64,000 nt of DNA from Clostridiales bacterium (lineage in GTDB: Bacteria; Bacillota; Clostridia; Lachnospirales; Lachnospiraceae): NCBI GenBank assembly GCA_022778745.1, contig JALFSR010000060.1, positions 34,548 through 98,547 of the forward strand. The letters run 5' to 3'. The position numbers were made by a program, and so were the translations under genes. This document shows, piece after piece, positions 42,669 to 51,001 of the stretch. The number at the start of each line of letters is the position of its first letter. Within the stretch, counting starts at the first letter, position 1. A model generated the notes under the pieces. The model was not told where the DNA came from and did no database searches. It was given only the letters and a program-made list of their open reading frames with translations.

Positions 42669-43097
42669 ATGAACATAGTACCGTATACAAGAACTGCCTA
42701 TTATTATGAAACCGATCAAATGTCAATTATACACCACTCGAACTATATTCGATGGATGGAAGAGGCACGATTGGACTTGCTTGATCAGATTGGTCTGAAC
42801 TATAAATCATTGGAAGAGTCCAACCTGCTCATTCCTGTGCTGAGTGTATCTTGCGACTATAAAACACTTGTCCGCTTTCAGGATACTGTTGTTATTTACA
42901 CGAAATTGGAACAATTTAAAGGACTCCGTTTTTCACTTTCTTACGAAATTCGCTCAAAGGATGAGAAAACGATTCACGCCATTGGCACTTCCAACCACTG
43001 CTTTTTGGATAAGAATTTCAAACCAGTCCACCTCAAAAAAGATTATCCAACAATTTATAAGACCTTGTCAGATATACTTTGTTCCACACAGTCTTGA
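42669..43097 (+). CDS. Acyl-CoA thioesterase (YbgC/FadM-like hotdog fold)
   Basis: 142 residues from MNIVPYTRTAYYYETDQM. The motif YYETDQMSIIHHSNYIRWMEE contains the catalytic Asp and following His/Asn of 4-hydroxybenzoyl-CoA thioesterase-like enzymes. Hydrolyses short or aromatic acyl-CoA. The start is odd: the strong AAAAGGAGG (42607-42615) directly abuts an ATG that opens only a 15-codon frame, and 54 bp lie between it and ATG 42669; a TTG at 42651 behind GCAGGGG is an alternative start. Confidence 0.85.
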   Translation: MNIVPYTRTAYYYETDQMSIIHHSNYIRWMEEARLDLLDQIGLNYKSLEESNLLIPVLSVSCDYKTLVRFQDTVVIYTKLEQFKGLRFSLSYEIRSKDEKTIHAIGTSNHCFLDKNFKPVHLKKDYPTIYKTLSDILCSTQS

Positions 43098-43119
43098 TCC
43101 ATCGCTTTATTTGCTAAAT

Positions 43120-43162
43120 ACTGACATCTCCCCCTGCCTAAAGGCAGGGGGGAGATGTCAGT
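43120..43162. repeat. Long G/C-rich palindrome, possible IS200/IS605 or PATE-type remnant
   Basis: Arms ACTGACATCTCCCCCTGCC and GGCAGGGGGGAGATGTCAGT (one extra G) with loop TAAA. Neither side has a U-run, so it is not a normal terminator. A small GTGGGTTTTCGCCAC hairpin follows at about 43171-43185. The high GC contrasts with the A/T-rich surroundings. Confidence 0.7.
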
Positions 43163-43189
43163 AAAAGGGAGTGGGTTTTCGCCACCGAA

Positions 43190-44035
43190 TTATAATAAAA
43201 AGCCAAATGCTACGATCACAGCTAAACCAAGTATAATTCGATATACACCAAATACTTTGAAGTCATGACGTTTAATATAAGACATTAAGAATTTAATTAC
43301 AATGACGGAAACGACATATGCAACGATCATTGCTACAATCAATACTGGAAACTGTGAACCGGTAAATCCGCCTCCATCAAGGAAGAACTTCACTAACTTT
43401 AATCCACTTGCCCCAAACATAACTGGAATTGCAAGATAAAACGTATATTCTGCTGCTATGTAACGAGAACATCCTAACAGCATTGCTCCCAAAATTGTTA
43501 CACCAGAACGTGAAGTTCCTGGTATGAGAGAAAGGAGCTGAATCACACCGATCCACCATGCAGTCTGATAACTTAGCTCATGGAAACGGCAGATTTTAAA
43601 TTCTTTATCTTTATGATACGATTCCAATATAATAAATCCAATACCATATAGAATCAACATCGCTGCTACAACTTGCCATGTCATCAGATGAGCTTCCATC
43701 CAGTCATCAAACAATAATCCAATCACTGCTGCTGGAATACATCCAATAATTACTTTTCCCCAAAGCTGTAATGTCGTCTGCTTCTGCTGTTTTGTTTTTC
43801 TTGGAGAAAATGGGTTCAATTTATGGAAAAAGATCGTTACAACAGCAAGAATTGCTCCTAACTGAATCACTACATCGAACATATTAACAAATTCTTTTGT
43901 GAATACTTCTGGTGCAGATGTTTTCCAAAATTCATCAACTAAAATTAAATGTCCCGTACTGCTGACTGGCAGCCATTCGGTAATTCCTTCTACAATGCCT
44001 AAAAAAATAACTCTCAACCATTCAATGATATTCAT
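43190..44035 (-). CDS. uppP: Undecaprenyl-diphosphatase
   Basis: 281-residue membrane enzyme (BacA family) that recycles the undecaprenyl carrier for peptidoglycan and confers bacitracin resistance. Active-site segments [20 protein letters not shown] and [18 protein letters not shown] are intact; eight transmembrane segments. Starts 42 bp after ung, same strand, with GGAGGATTATT before the ATG. Confidence 0.96.
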   Translation of the reverse strand: MNIIEWLRVIFLGIVEGITEWLPVSSTGHLILVDEFWKTSAPEVFTKEFVNMFDVVIQLGAILAVVTIFFHKLNPFSPRKTKQQKQTTLQLWGKVIIGCIPAAVIGLLFDDWMEAHLMTWQVVAAMLILYGIGFIILESYHKDKEFKICRFHELSYQTAWWIGVIQLLSLIPGTSRSGVTILGAMLLGCSRYIAAEYTFYLAIPVMFGASGLKLVKFFLDGGGFTGSQFPVLIVAMIVAYVVSVIVIKFLMSYIKRHDFKVFGVYRIILGLAVIVAFGFLL

Positions 44036-44077
44036 AATAATCCTCCATATTGTTTTATCAAACGAATATTGGTAAAT

Positions 44078-44752
44078 TTAAATATTTTCAATCTGCCAGT
44101 CAATTGGTGTCTCTCCGTGTGCCTGTAAAAATTCATTTGCTTTACTAAAATGATGACATCCAAAGAATCCCCGATATGCAGATAATGGACTTGGATGTGG
44201 TGCCTCCAGCACGAGATGATTTGGATTGTTTAACATTGATTTTTTACTCTGTGCTGGCTTTCCCCAAAGCAAATAGACGATTGGCCGATCTTGCTCATTG
44301 ACTGCATGAATTGCTGCATCTGTAAATTTTTCCCAACCAATTCCTCTATGAGAAAACGCTTTATGTGCCTGCACTGTTAATACGGTATTCAAAAGCAGCA
44401 CACCTTGTTTTGCCCATTTTTCCAAAAATCCATTGTTTGGAATATAACAGCCGCAATCGGATTCCAGTTCCTGATAAATATTGACAAGTGATGGTGGAAT
44501 CGCCATATTTGGACGAACAGAAAAGCTCAGTCCATGTGCCTGCCCATCTCCGTGGTATGGATCTTGACCTAAAATCACTACTTTCACCTTTGACAATGGT
44601 GTCAGATTAAATGCAGTAAAAATATCATTGGAATCTGGAAAAATCTGTTTTGTCTGATATTCCTTTAATACTGTCTTATATAATTTTGCATAGTATGGCT
44701 TTTTAAACTCCGCACTCATCGGACCAAGCCAGTCATTTGAAATCGCTGCCAT
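44078..44752 (-). CDS. ung: Uracil-DNA glycosylase
   Basis: 224 residues, family 1 UNG. Catalytic Asp in VVILGQDPYHGDGQAHGLSF, uracil-binding LLNTVLTVQ, and the DNA-intercalation loop EAPHPSPLSAYRGFFGCHHF. Removes uracil from DNA. Start ATG 44752 with GGAGAAGGAATG arrangement. Confidence 0.97.
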   Translation of the reverse strand: MAAISNDWLGPMSAEFKKPYYAKLYKTVLKEYQTKQIFPDSNDIFTAFNLTPLSKVKVVILGQDPYHGDGQAHGLSFSVRPNMAIPPSLVNIYQELESDCGCYIPNNGFLEKWAKQGVLLLNTVLTVQAHKAFSHRGIGWEKFTDAAIHAVNEQDRPIVYLLWGKPAQSKKSMLNNPNHLVLEAPHPSPLSAYRGFFGCHHFSKANEFLQAHGETPIDWQIENI

Positions 44753-44852
44753 TCCTTCTCCTTTATCCCCTGTGTTCCATTTTCATATTAGATCCGTTTC
44801 TTTAGCTGCATATGTTTTGCAGCCAATTCCATCTTATTTGTTATTGTATCCA

Positions 44853-45614
44853 TTACTGGCGTACTGAAATTCCTCTTTCAGAAAGATATTTCTTTAAGGT
44901 ACGAATTTCAAGTTCTTTATAATGAAATAAACTTGCTGCTAACGCTGCATCTGCACCGCCAACAGTTAATGCATCATAAAAATGCTCCATCGTACCAGCA
45001 CCGCCTGATGCGATAACTGGGATTGAAACATTATTTGCAATCATCGAGGTCAATTCATTATCATAACCTGCTTTTGTTCCATCGCAGTCCATACTTGTAA
45101 GAAGAATCTCTCCTGCTCCAAGTTCATTAGCTTTCATCGCCCATTCTACTGCATCCAAACCAGTATCAATTCTTCCGCCATTTTTAAATACATTCCATCC
45201 GCTACCATCTTCTCTTCTTCTTGCATCAATTGCAACGACAACACACTGACTTCCAAACTTATCTGCTGCATCGCTGATCAGTCGTGGTGTATTAATTGCA
45301 GAAGAATTAATGGAAATCTTATCTGCGCCTTCTCTCAAAATTGCCTTAAAATCATCTACGGTACGAATTCCTCCTCCAACAGTAAATGGAATAAATACTT
45401 TTTCTGCTACACGACGTACCATATCAATCATAATATTTCTTGCATCAGACGATGCTGTAATGTCCAAAAATACTAATTCATCTGCTCCAGATTCATCATA
45501 CGCTGCTGCTATTTCAACTGGATCACCTGCATCTCTTAAATTGACAAAGTTCACACCTTTTACAACACGACCAGCATGAACATCTAAACATGGAATAATT
45601 CTTTTTGTAAACAT
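44853..45614 (-). CDS. hisF: Imidazole glycerol phosphate synthase subunit HisF
   Basis: 253-residue beta/alpha barrel cyclase. Catalytic Asp in [11 protein letters not shown] and [14 protein letters not shown]; phosphate loops [11 protein letters not shown] and [11 protein letters not shown]. Works with HisH to make IGP and AICAR in histidine synthesis. 2 bp after hisH. The rest of the his operon is not here. Confidence 0.97.
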   Translation of the reverse strand: MFTKRIIPCLDVHAGRVVKGVNFVNLRDAGDPVEIAAAYDESGADELVFLDITASSDARNIMIDMVRRVAEKVFIPFTVGGGIRTVDDFKAILREGADKISINSSAINTPRLISDAADKFGSQCVVVAIDARRREDGSGWNVFKNGGRIDTGLDAVEWAMKANELGAGEILLTSMDCDGTKAGYDNELTSMIANNVSIPVIASGGAGTMEHFYDALTVGGADAALAASLFHYKELEIRTLKKYLSERGISVRQ

Positions 45615-45616
45615 AA

Positions 45617-46231
45617 TTATTCCTCCTTTCCAAGCTTTGCAAAGTTACGTAAAATCTGAAGTCCAACTTTACTGCTCTTTTCTGGATGGAACTGACATGC
45701 AAATACATTGCCAGATTCTACCGATGCATGAATCGTTGTGCTGTACTGTGTCGTCGCTGCTACAATAGATTCGTCCGCTGCCTTCAAATAATAAGAATGT
45801 ACAAAATATACATATGGCTCGGTTAAACCGTCAAACAATGTTGCTCCTGGCCGAATCGTAAGGGAATTCCATCCCATATGAGGAATTTTTAATCCTGGAC
45901 AGTCTGGAATTCGAAGAATCTCTCCCTTTAAAATTCCAAGACCTTCCACCCCTGGAGACTCTTCACTGCGTTCAAATAAAAGCTGTAATCCAAGACAAAT
46001 TCCAAGAAACGGCTTTCCCAGCGCAACAACTTCTTTTATTACATCTACTAATCCAAACTGATGCAGATTATGCATTGCATCCCCAAAGGCACCTACTCCT
46101 GGAAGAATTACTTTATCTGCATTCAAAATTTCTTCTCTATCTCTTGTAATAATCGCTTCTTCTCCAAGAAACTGTAACGCTTTTTCCACACTTTTTAAGT
46201 TACCAGCATCATAGTCAATAATTGCAATCAT
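45617..46231 (-). CDS. hisH: Imidazole glycerol phosphate synthase glutaminase subunit HisH
   Basis: 204 residues from [14 protein letters not shown]. Cys nucleophile in [14 protein letters not shown], His-Glu in [12 protein letters not shown], and [20 protein letters not shown] lies nine bases before ATG 46231; a GTG three codons earlier (46240) is less likely. A family 1 palindrome lies in its leader. Confidence 0.96.
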   Translation of the reverse strand: MIAIIDYDAGNLKSVEKALQFLGEEAIITRDREEILNADKVILPGVGAFGDAMHNLHQFGLVDVIKEVVALGKPFLGICLGLQLLFERSEESPGVEGLGILKGEILRIPDCPGLKIPHMGWNSLTIRPGATLFDGLTEPYVYFVHSYYLKAADESIVAATTQYSTTIHASVESGNVFACQFHPEKSSKVGLQILRNFAKLGKEE

Positions 46232-46288
46232 TTCTATCACTTCCCTTTTTCTTAAACTAGTCTTTTTTCATTCCATCTTTCATGCAAA

Positions 46289-46320
46289 AAAGTGAATATT
46301 TGTAATCCACTTCGCTGCTT
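46289..46320 (-). repeat. Dispersed palindrome family 1, copy c
   Basis: Minus strand GCAGCGAAGTGGATTACAAA followed by TATTCACTT. In the hisH leader, after the sirtuin-like gene. Confidence 0.78.
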
Positions 46321-46359
46321 TTTCTTGACAACGCTTATTTTAACACAAATTCACTCATC

Positions 46360-46848
46360 CTACAACTGCAATTGTCTTAAAAATTTGACACAGTTCATTT
46401 TAACTGACACTGCACGTTCTCCGATATCTTTTGGGATCTGCGGAAATGCTTCCCCTACTCGAATTAATTTTGCCTTTTGATTTACCATCACCATCTTTTC
46501 AAACGGCCAGCGCATCAGCTGTGGATGTTCAAATCCCTCCCCAAGTTCTAATATAACAAGCGAATGTCCAAGTGTACATGTAATCCAATTCATATAGCTC
46601 TGCCACTGCTCTTCGCCACCTTCTTCATACGGTGCTGCAATTAACATCGGAATAATCTTTGTGCGATGAACTGCTCCATCTGTATTAGAAGTTAAAACAA
46701 AATAATTTCTTCCTTTTAACAGTTTTTCCAGCTGATGATATGCTTCATCAAGTTCTTCTTTTTTGCATTGTTTTTCGGAAACTTCCTTTCCAATTCCAAT
46801 TAAAAGCATTTCTGCATTTAAAATATCATCGTATATCGTTTCTGTCAT
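46360..46848 (-). CDS. Small sirtuin (SIR2)-like protein
   Basis: 162 residues; complete sirtuins have about 240-300. Local sirtuin features are FVLTSNTDGAVHR (compare the T-x-N-x-D-G NAD-binding motif) and VILELGEGFEHPQLMRWPFEKM (compare the LELG...P...R.PF end of the Rossmann fold). The N-terminal GAGxS motif and zinc ribbon are missing. Proteins of this kind occur near macrodomain-linked sirtuins (SirTM); no macrodomain or lipoylation gene is visible here. Could be a NAD-binding relic or a distinct small family. Confidence 0.6.
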   Translation of the reverse strand: MTETIYDDILNAEMLLIGIGKEVSEKQCKKEELDEAYHQLEKLLKGRNYFVLTSNTDGAVHRTKIIPMLIAAPYEEGGEEQWQSYMNWITCTLGHSLVILELGEGFEHPQLMRWPFEKMVMVNQKAKLIRVGEAFPQIPKDIGERAVSVKMNCVKFLRQLQL

Positions 46849-46929
46849 TATACTTTTCCTGCCTTTTTATATTTTTTCTAAACCATATCTCTTGTTTCGT
46901 TTTTATTTTCCCAACTTATATTGATACAT

Positions 46930-48414
46930 TTATTCTGATTCGTTTCCTTTTTGCATTTCAAACCAAAATGTAACGCCTCCATTTTCATTGCGCACACCAA
47001 CGCTTTGGTTCATGGAATCCATGATTGCCTTTACGATAGAAAGACCAATTCCGCTGCCTCCATATGCTCGTGTTCTTGCTTTGTCTACTTTAAAAAATTT
47101 AATCCATACTTTTTCTAAATCATCTTCTGGAATCGGATCTCCTGTATTATGCACCAGAATACGTACATTTTCGCCTTGATCTTCGGTCGATATTGTAATT
47201 TTCCGATCATAATCAATATGATTTAATGCATTGCTGATATAATTCGTCACTACTTCTTCAATCTTAAATTCGTCTCCAATGACAGAGATCTCTTCTGGTA
47301 TATTCATCTCTACCTGAACATTTTTTTGTTTTATTACAATCTTAGATGCATTTACAACACTTTGAATCAGCTCGACAATATTAAATTCCTCCATAATTAC
47401 TTCTTCCTGACCAAACTCTAAATGATTTAATGTCAGCAATTTTCCTACCATTCGATTCATCTTGCCTGCCTCATCAATGATAATATCCGTATAATACTCT
47501 CTGCTTTCCAGATCGTCTGCCAATTCCTGCAATGCCTCTGCGTAGCCTTGAATGAGCGCAATCGGCGTCTTTAATTCATGAGAAACATTAGATAAAAATT
47601 CTTTTCGCATCTCATCTATCTGAATCTTTTCTTCAATATCTTTTTTCAGCTGTATATTTGCTTTCTGCAGTTCAAAAATTGTATTTTCCAGCCGCCTTGA
47701 CATATCATTCATACTTCTTCCAAGCAGCCCCAGTTCATCTTCTTCCGTTCCTTCGTATTTAACATTGAAATCAAGATGTGCCATTCGATTCGAGATGTTA
47801 GCGAGCGTTAAAATTGGTCGTGTCATCTTTGTCGTCACTGCATACAATGCAAAGGCTGATATTAATAATAAGACACTTCCAACTCGAAGCAAAAATTGAT
47901 TTGAAATTGCTACACTATCTTTGATTGACTCAAGCGGAGTAGACATAATAAAACTGCTCATGTCACTAAATAATCCAAAACATTCCAAATAGTAAGAATT
48001 TGTCGTGTAGTCGAAATATTTTTGAATTCTATAATTTTTTTCTGTACGTAACACTTTTACATCATCAGGACTAATCAATCCAATTTGGTTCGCCTTTAAG
48101 CGTAACTCCAGCATCTCCTTTTCTGCTGGCGATGTCGTATACTGCTTTGTCTTCCATCCTTCATTTTCTACACGCAAAAATGCAATATTATCTGTATCAC
48201 GAATTCTTTGAAGAGTACGTCCAAGTTTCGTAATATTTGCTTTTTCTTCTAACATTTGATCGATCTCTTTATAACTTTCCACAAATGCTTCTGTCTTCTT
48301 GCTGTAATAATAATCTTCTAAAAAGAAATTATTTAATGCCCACAATATAAGCAATGTGACAACTAATGATCCAACACAGATTGAGACGATTTTTATCCGA
48401 ATTGAATGTTTCAT
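46930..48414 (-). CDS. Sensor histidine kinase (HAMP-HisKA-HATPase_c)
   Basis: 494 residues from MKHSIRIKIVS. Transmembrane helix 1 near residues 9-28, extracytoplasmic sensor about 30-180, helix 2 about 183-203, HAMP to 258, HisKA with FLSNVSHELKTPIALIQGYAE, and ATPase with NYISNALNH (N box) and GSGIGLSIVKAIMD (G box). AGGAGGAG directly precedes ATG 48414. Partner is the response regulator 70 bp upstream. Architecture matches PhoR/ResE/WalK-like kinases; stimulus unknown. Confidence 0.93.
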   Translation of the reverse strand: MKHSIRIKIVSICVGSLVVTLLILWALNNFFLEDYYYSKKTEAFVESYKEIDQMLEEKANITKLGRTLQRIRDTDNIAFLRVENEGWKTKQYTTSPAEKEMLELRLKANQIGLISPDDVKVLRTEKNYRIQKYFDYTTNSYYLECFGLFSDMSSFIMSTPLESIKDSVAISNQFLLRVGSVLLLISAFALYAVTTKMTRPILTLANISNRMAHLDFNVKYEGTEEDELGLLGRSMNDMSRRLENTIFELQKANIQLKKDIEEKIQIDEMRKEFLSNVSHELKTPIALIQGYAEALQELADDLESREYYTDIIIDEAGKMNRMVGKLLTLNHLEFGQEEVIMEEFNIVELIQSVVNASKIVIKQKNVQVEMNIPEEISVIGDEFKIEEVVTNYISNALNHIDYDRKITISTEDQGENVRILVHNTGDPIPEDDLEKVWIKFFKVDKARTRAYGGSGIGLSIVKAIMDSMNQSVGVRNENGGVTFWFEMQKGNESE

Positions 48415-48484
48415 TTCTCCTCCTAGATTTTCATGCTGATCTTTGACCAACTCAAATAGTAATAAACAATCTTTCCCTTCATTT

Positions 48485-49162
48485 TTACTCTTCTACTTCA
48501 AATTTATATCCCATTCCCCAAATAGTCTTAATATATTCGCCTTTGCTGCCCATCTTATTTCTTAGCTTCTTTACATGCGTATCAATCGTTCTTGCATCGC
48601 CAAAATAATCATAATTCCACACATGATTCAGTATTTTTTCTCTTGAAAGTGCAATTCCTTGGTTTTCCATAAAATATGTGAGCAGTTCAAATTCTTTATA
48701 GCTCAATTCCACTGGATTATCGTCAATCTTTACAATATGTGCAGCTTTGTCTAACACAATTCCTCCAGCACAAATCATATCTTCCTGTGCTTGATTAGTA
48801 CGGCGCAAAATTGCTTCCACACGGGCAACAAGAATCTTTGGACTGAACGGTTTCGATATATACTCATCGACTCCAAGCTGAAATCCCTGCAGCTCATCCC
48901 GCTCATCTCCTTTTGCTGTAAGCATAATAATCGGCACCTTTGAATAACTGCGTATTGTGCGGACAACTTGCCATCCGTCCATCTTCGGCATCATAACATC
49001 CAATATAATCAATGATATATTTTTATTTTTAAAGAAAATATCAACTGCTTGCTCACCATCTTCCGCCTCTATCACATCAAAATCTTTGCGTACAAGGAAG
49101 TCTTTTACAAGTTTTCTCATTCTTGCTTCATCATCTACAACTAATATTTTCGTATGTCCCAT
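48485..49162 (-). CDS. OmpR-family response regulator
   Basis: 225 residues. Receiver domain with acidic pair VVDDEARM, phosphoacceptor Asp in LIILDVMMPKMDGW and Lys in IIMLTAKGDERDE; winged helix from residue about 130 (YKEFELLTYFMENQGIALSREKI, DYFGDARTIDTHVKKLRNKMG). GGAGGAATTGAG precedes the ATG. First gene of the two-component operon; no target promoter recognised. Confidence 0.95.
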   Translation of the reverse strand: MGHTKILVVDDEARMRKLVKDFLVRKDFDVIEAEDGEQAVDIFFKNKNISLIILDVMMPKMDGWQVVRTIRSYSKVPIIMLTAKGDERDELQGFQLGVDEYISKPFSPKILVARVEAILRRTNQAQEDMICAGGIVLDKAAHIVKIDDNPVELSYKEFELLTYFMENQGIALSREKILNHVWNYDYFGDARTIDTHVKKLRNKMGSKGEYIKTIWGMGYKFEVEE

Positions 49163-49250
49163 CTCAATTCCTCCATACTCTTTTTTCTCTTATAATTGCA
49201 TTTCACCGGATGATAGTTATATCAGCATTTCGCCTATTTTTGTATAAAAG

Positions 49251-49299
49251 AAAAAACTGCTGTGTGATAAATCAATAACGTCACTGCAGCAGCTTTTTC
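49251..49299 (-). terminator. Terminator of the paaK-ior operon
   Basis: On the minus strand AAAAAGCTGCTG pairs with CAGCAGTTTTTT, followed by CTTTTATACAAAAA. It lies 150 bp after the last ACT gene and 90 bp upstream of the response regulator. Nothing else recognised in the 288-bp gap. Confidence 0.72.
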
Positions 49300-49450
49300 T
49301 TTCCTATTGTTTATCCGTTATTCTCAGTGTAGCAGACAAATATGTTGAAACTGTGAACGCATATAGTAAAACTAATTCATGAAAAAACAGCAAAACGAAC
49401 TGCAATGATCTGCTTTCCTCCATCCACAAAATCTGCTGACTAAGTCAGAA

Positions 49451-49879
49451 TTATAAGTATTTATATACATCTTCAAGGTTAAATACACTCATCTCATGTT
49501 CTTCCAAAAGCTGAATTGCCTTTTCCAGTTCCTGGCACTTCATAACTGCCGATGCATCATCTCCATTTGCAAATGCATACATATACTCTACATTAATTCC
49601 GCCTTCACGCAGTACTTTCATCGCTTTATATAATGATCCTACTGCATGACTTACTCGAATGCAAATAACATCAACTAACTGTACTGGAATTCCTTTTTCA
49701 CTTAATACTTCTTGTGCCTTTTCTGGTTCAGATGCCATCATACGAAAAACGCCTTCTTTTCCTGCATCTGCCAAATTAATTGCAGTTAGGTTAATATCAT
49801 TGTCTGCCAAAATTTTTAGAATCTCTTCCAGACTTCCCATTCGATTTTCCAGGGAAACCGTAACTTGTTTTACGATCAT
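49451..49879 (-). CDS. Tandem ACT-domain protein (1)
   Basis: 142 residues made of two ACT domains (residues 1-70, TVSLENRMGSLEEILKILAD; residues 71-142, RVSHAVGSLYKAMKVLREGG). ACT domains bind amino acids. Such proteins commonly follow iorAB/paaK in clostridia and are assumed to sense aromatic or branched amino acids. 17 bp after its paralogue. Confidence 0.88.
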   Translation of the reverse strand: MIVKQVTVSLENRMGSLEEILKILADNDINLTAINLADAGKEGVFRMMASEPEKAQEVLSEKGIPVQLVDVICIRVSHAVGSLYKAMKVLREGGINVEYMYAFANGDDASAVMKCQELEKAIQLLEEHEMSVFNLEDVYKYL

Positions 49880-49896
49880 ACAACCCCTCCTTTTAT

Positions 49897-50310
49897 TTAT
49901 TCTAATTCATCCACTACTTTGAAACCATGATCTTTCAGCATCATTGCAGTTACCTGCAGATCATCGGTATGAATTACGATAACTGGAGCTTGGTTTTCTC
50001 GAATTACAAAAGAATAAATAAAGTCAATACTAATGTTTCCATTTGCCAAAATGTCGAGCATCGCTGTCAGATTACCCTTTTTATCCTCTAATTCTACTCC
50101 AATTACATCATTAATACGTACAACAAAGCCTTTCTGTGTCAGCACATCTTTTGCTTTCACATATTCATCTACTACCATACGTAAAATTCCAAACTCTGGT
50201 GTATCAAATGCTGCTACGGCGCGAATATTTATCCCATTATCGGATAAAACAGTACTAACCTCTCTCAAGCTTCCTGTCTTATTTACTACAAGTATTGATA
50301 ATTGTTTCAT
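49897..50310 (-). CDS. Tandem ACT-domain protein (2)
   Basis: 137 residues, again two ACT domains (LSILVNKTGSLREVSTVLSDNG-type start; GVELEDKKGNLTAMLDILANG second). Paralogue of the next gene. The AGGAGAATGG just before ATG 50310 gives a strong ribosome site. Separated from iorB by 117 bp that contain a hairpin. Confidence 0.88.
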   Translation of the reverse strand: MKQLSILVVNKTGSLREVSTVLSDNGINIRAVAAFDTPEFGILRMVVDEYVKAKDVLTQKGFVVRINDVIGVELEDKKGNLTAMLDILANGNISIDFIYSFVIRENQAPVIVIHTDDLQVTAMMLKDHGFKVVDELE

Positions 50311-50395
50311 TTTCCATTCTCCTCATTATGATTTTATTTACACGAGGGCGTAAAGCAAGCGAAAATGCAAGCATCTTCATCCGCCGCCGCACGTG

Positions 50396-50428
50396 AACCA
50401 GAAAACGCATAGCGTGTTTCGTCTGGTT
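50396..50428 (-). other. Hairpin between iorB and the ACT genes
   Basis: Outer arms AACCAGA and TCTGGTT with inner ACGC/GCGT; no U-run on either side. Its right edge touches the iorB stop. It may set the level of ACT genes relative to iorAB. Confidence 0.5.
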
Positions 50429-51000
50429 TAAGATAACTGATATCCAATTTCAAATGCCTGCAAATTAATATCGACACTCTTTGCTGGAACAGTCTTCTTA
50501 ATTACATCATACCATTGTTCCTTTGTAAAGTCCATATGTTGAGCAGCAATTCCTAATACAATTGTATTAAAGACGCGTGAATTTCCTAATTTTTTCGCTT
50601 CATCCATCGCATCAATGGAATAAACTGTATAAGTTTTTGATAATTGTTCCAAAATTCCTTCTGGATAAGTGGCAGCTCCAATTACAACTGGCATTGGATC
50701 AATTCTCTGTGTATTACAGATTAAAACGCCATCTTTTTTCAAAAAATGAATGTAACGCAGTGCTTCCAACTGTTCAAATGCAATCAAAACATCTGTACAT
50801 CCCTCTTCTACAATCGGTTCAGCAACTTGTTGTCCATAACGTACATAAGTAACAACGCTTCCGCCTCTCTGTGCCATTCCATGTACTTCTGACAATTTTA
50901 CATCATATCCTGCTTCTAATGCCAGCCCGCCTAAAATACGACTTGTCAAAAGTGTACCTTGTCCACCAACACCAACGATCATAATATTTTTTGTCTCCAT
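50428..51000 (-). CDS. iorB: Indolepyruvate:ferredoxin oxidoreductase, beta subunit
   Basis: 190 residues from METKNIMIVGVGGQGTLLTS, the gamma-type domain of 2-oxoacid:ferredoxin oxidoreductases; GVGGQGT and SEVHGMAQRGGSVVTYVRYG are the hallmark segments. With IorA it decarboxylates aryl-pyruvates to aryl-acetyl-CoA while reducing ferredoxin. ATG 51000 lies next to the iorA stop; the longer frame to 51096 lies inside iorA and is rejected. Confidence 0.95.
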   Translation of the reverse strand: METKNIMIVGVGGQGTLLTSRILGGLALEAGYDVKLSEVHGMAQRGGSVVTYVRYGQQVAEPIVEEGCTDVLIAFEQLEALRYIHFLKKDGVLICNTQRIDPMPVVIGAATYPEGILEQLSKTYTVYSIDAMDEAKKLGNSRVFNTIVLGIAAQHMDFTKEQWYDVIKKTVPAKSVDINLQAFEIGYQLS

Positions 51001-51001
51001 G

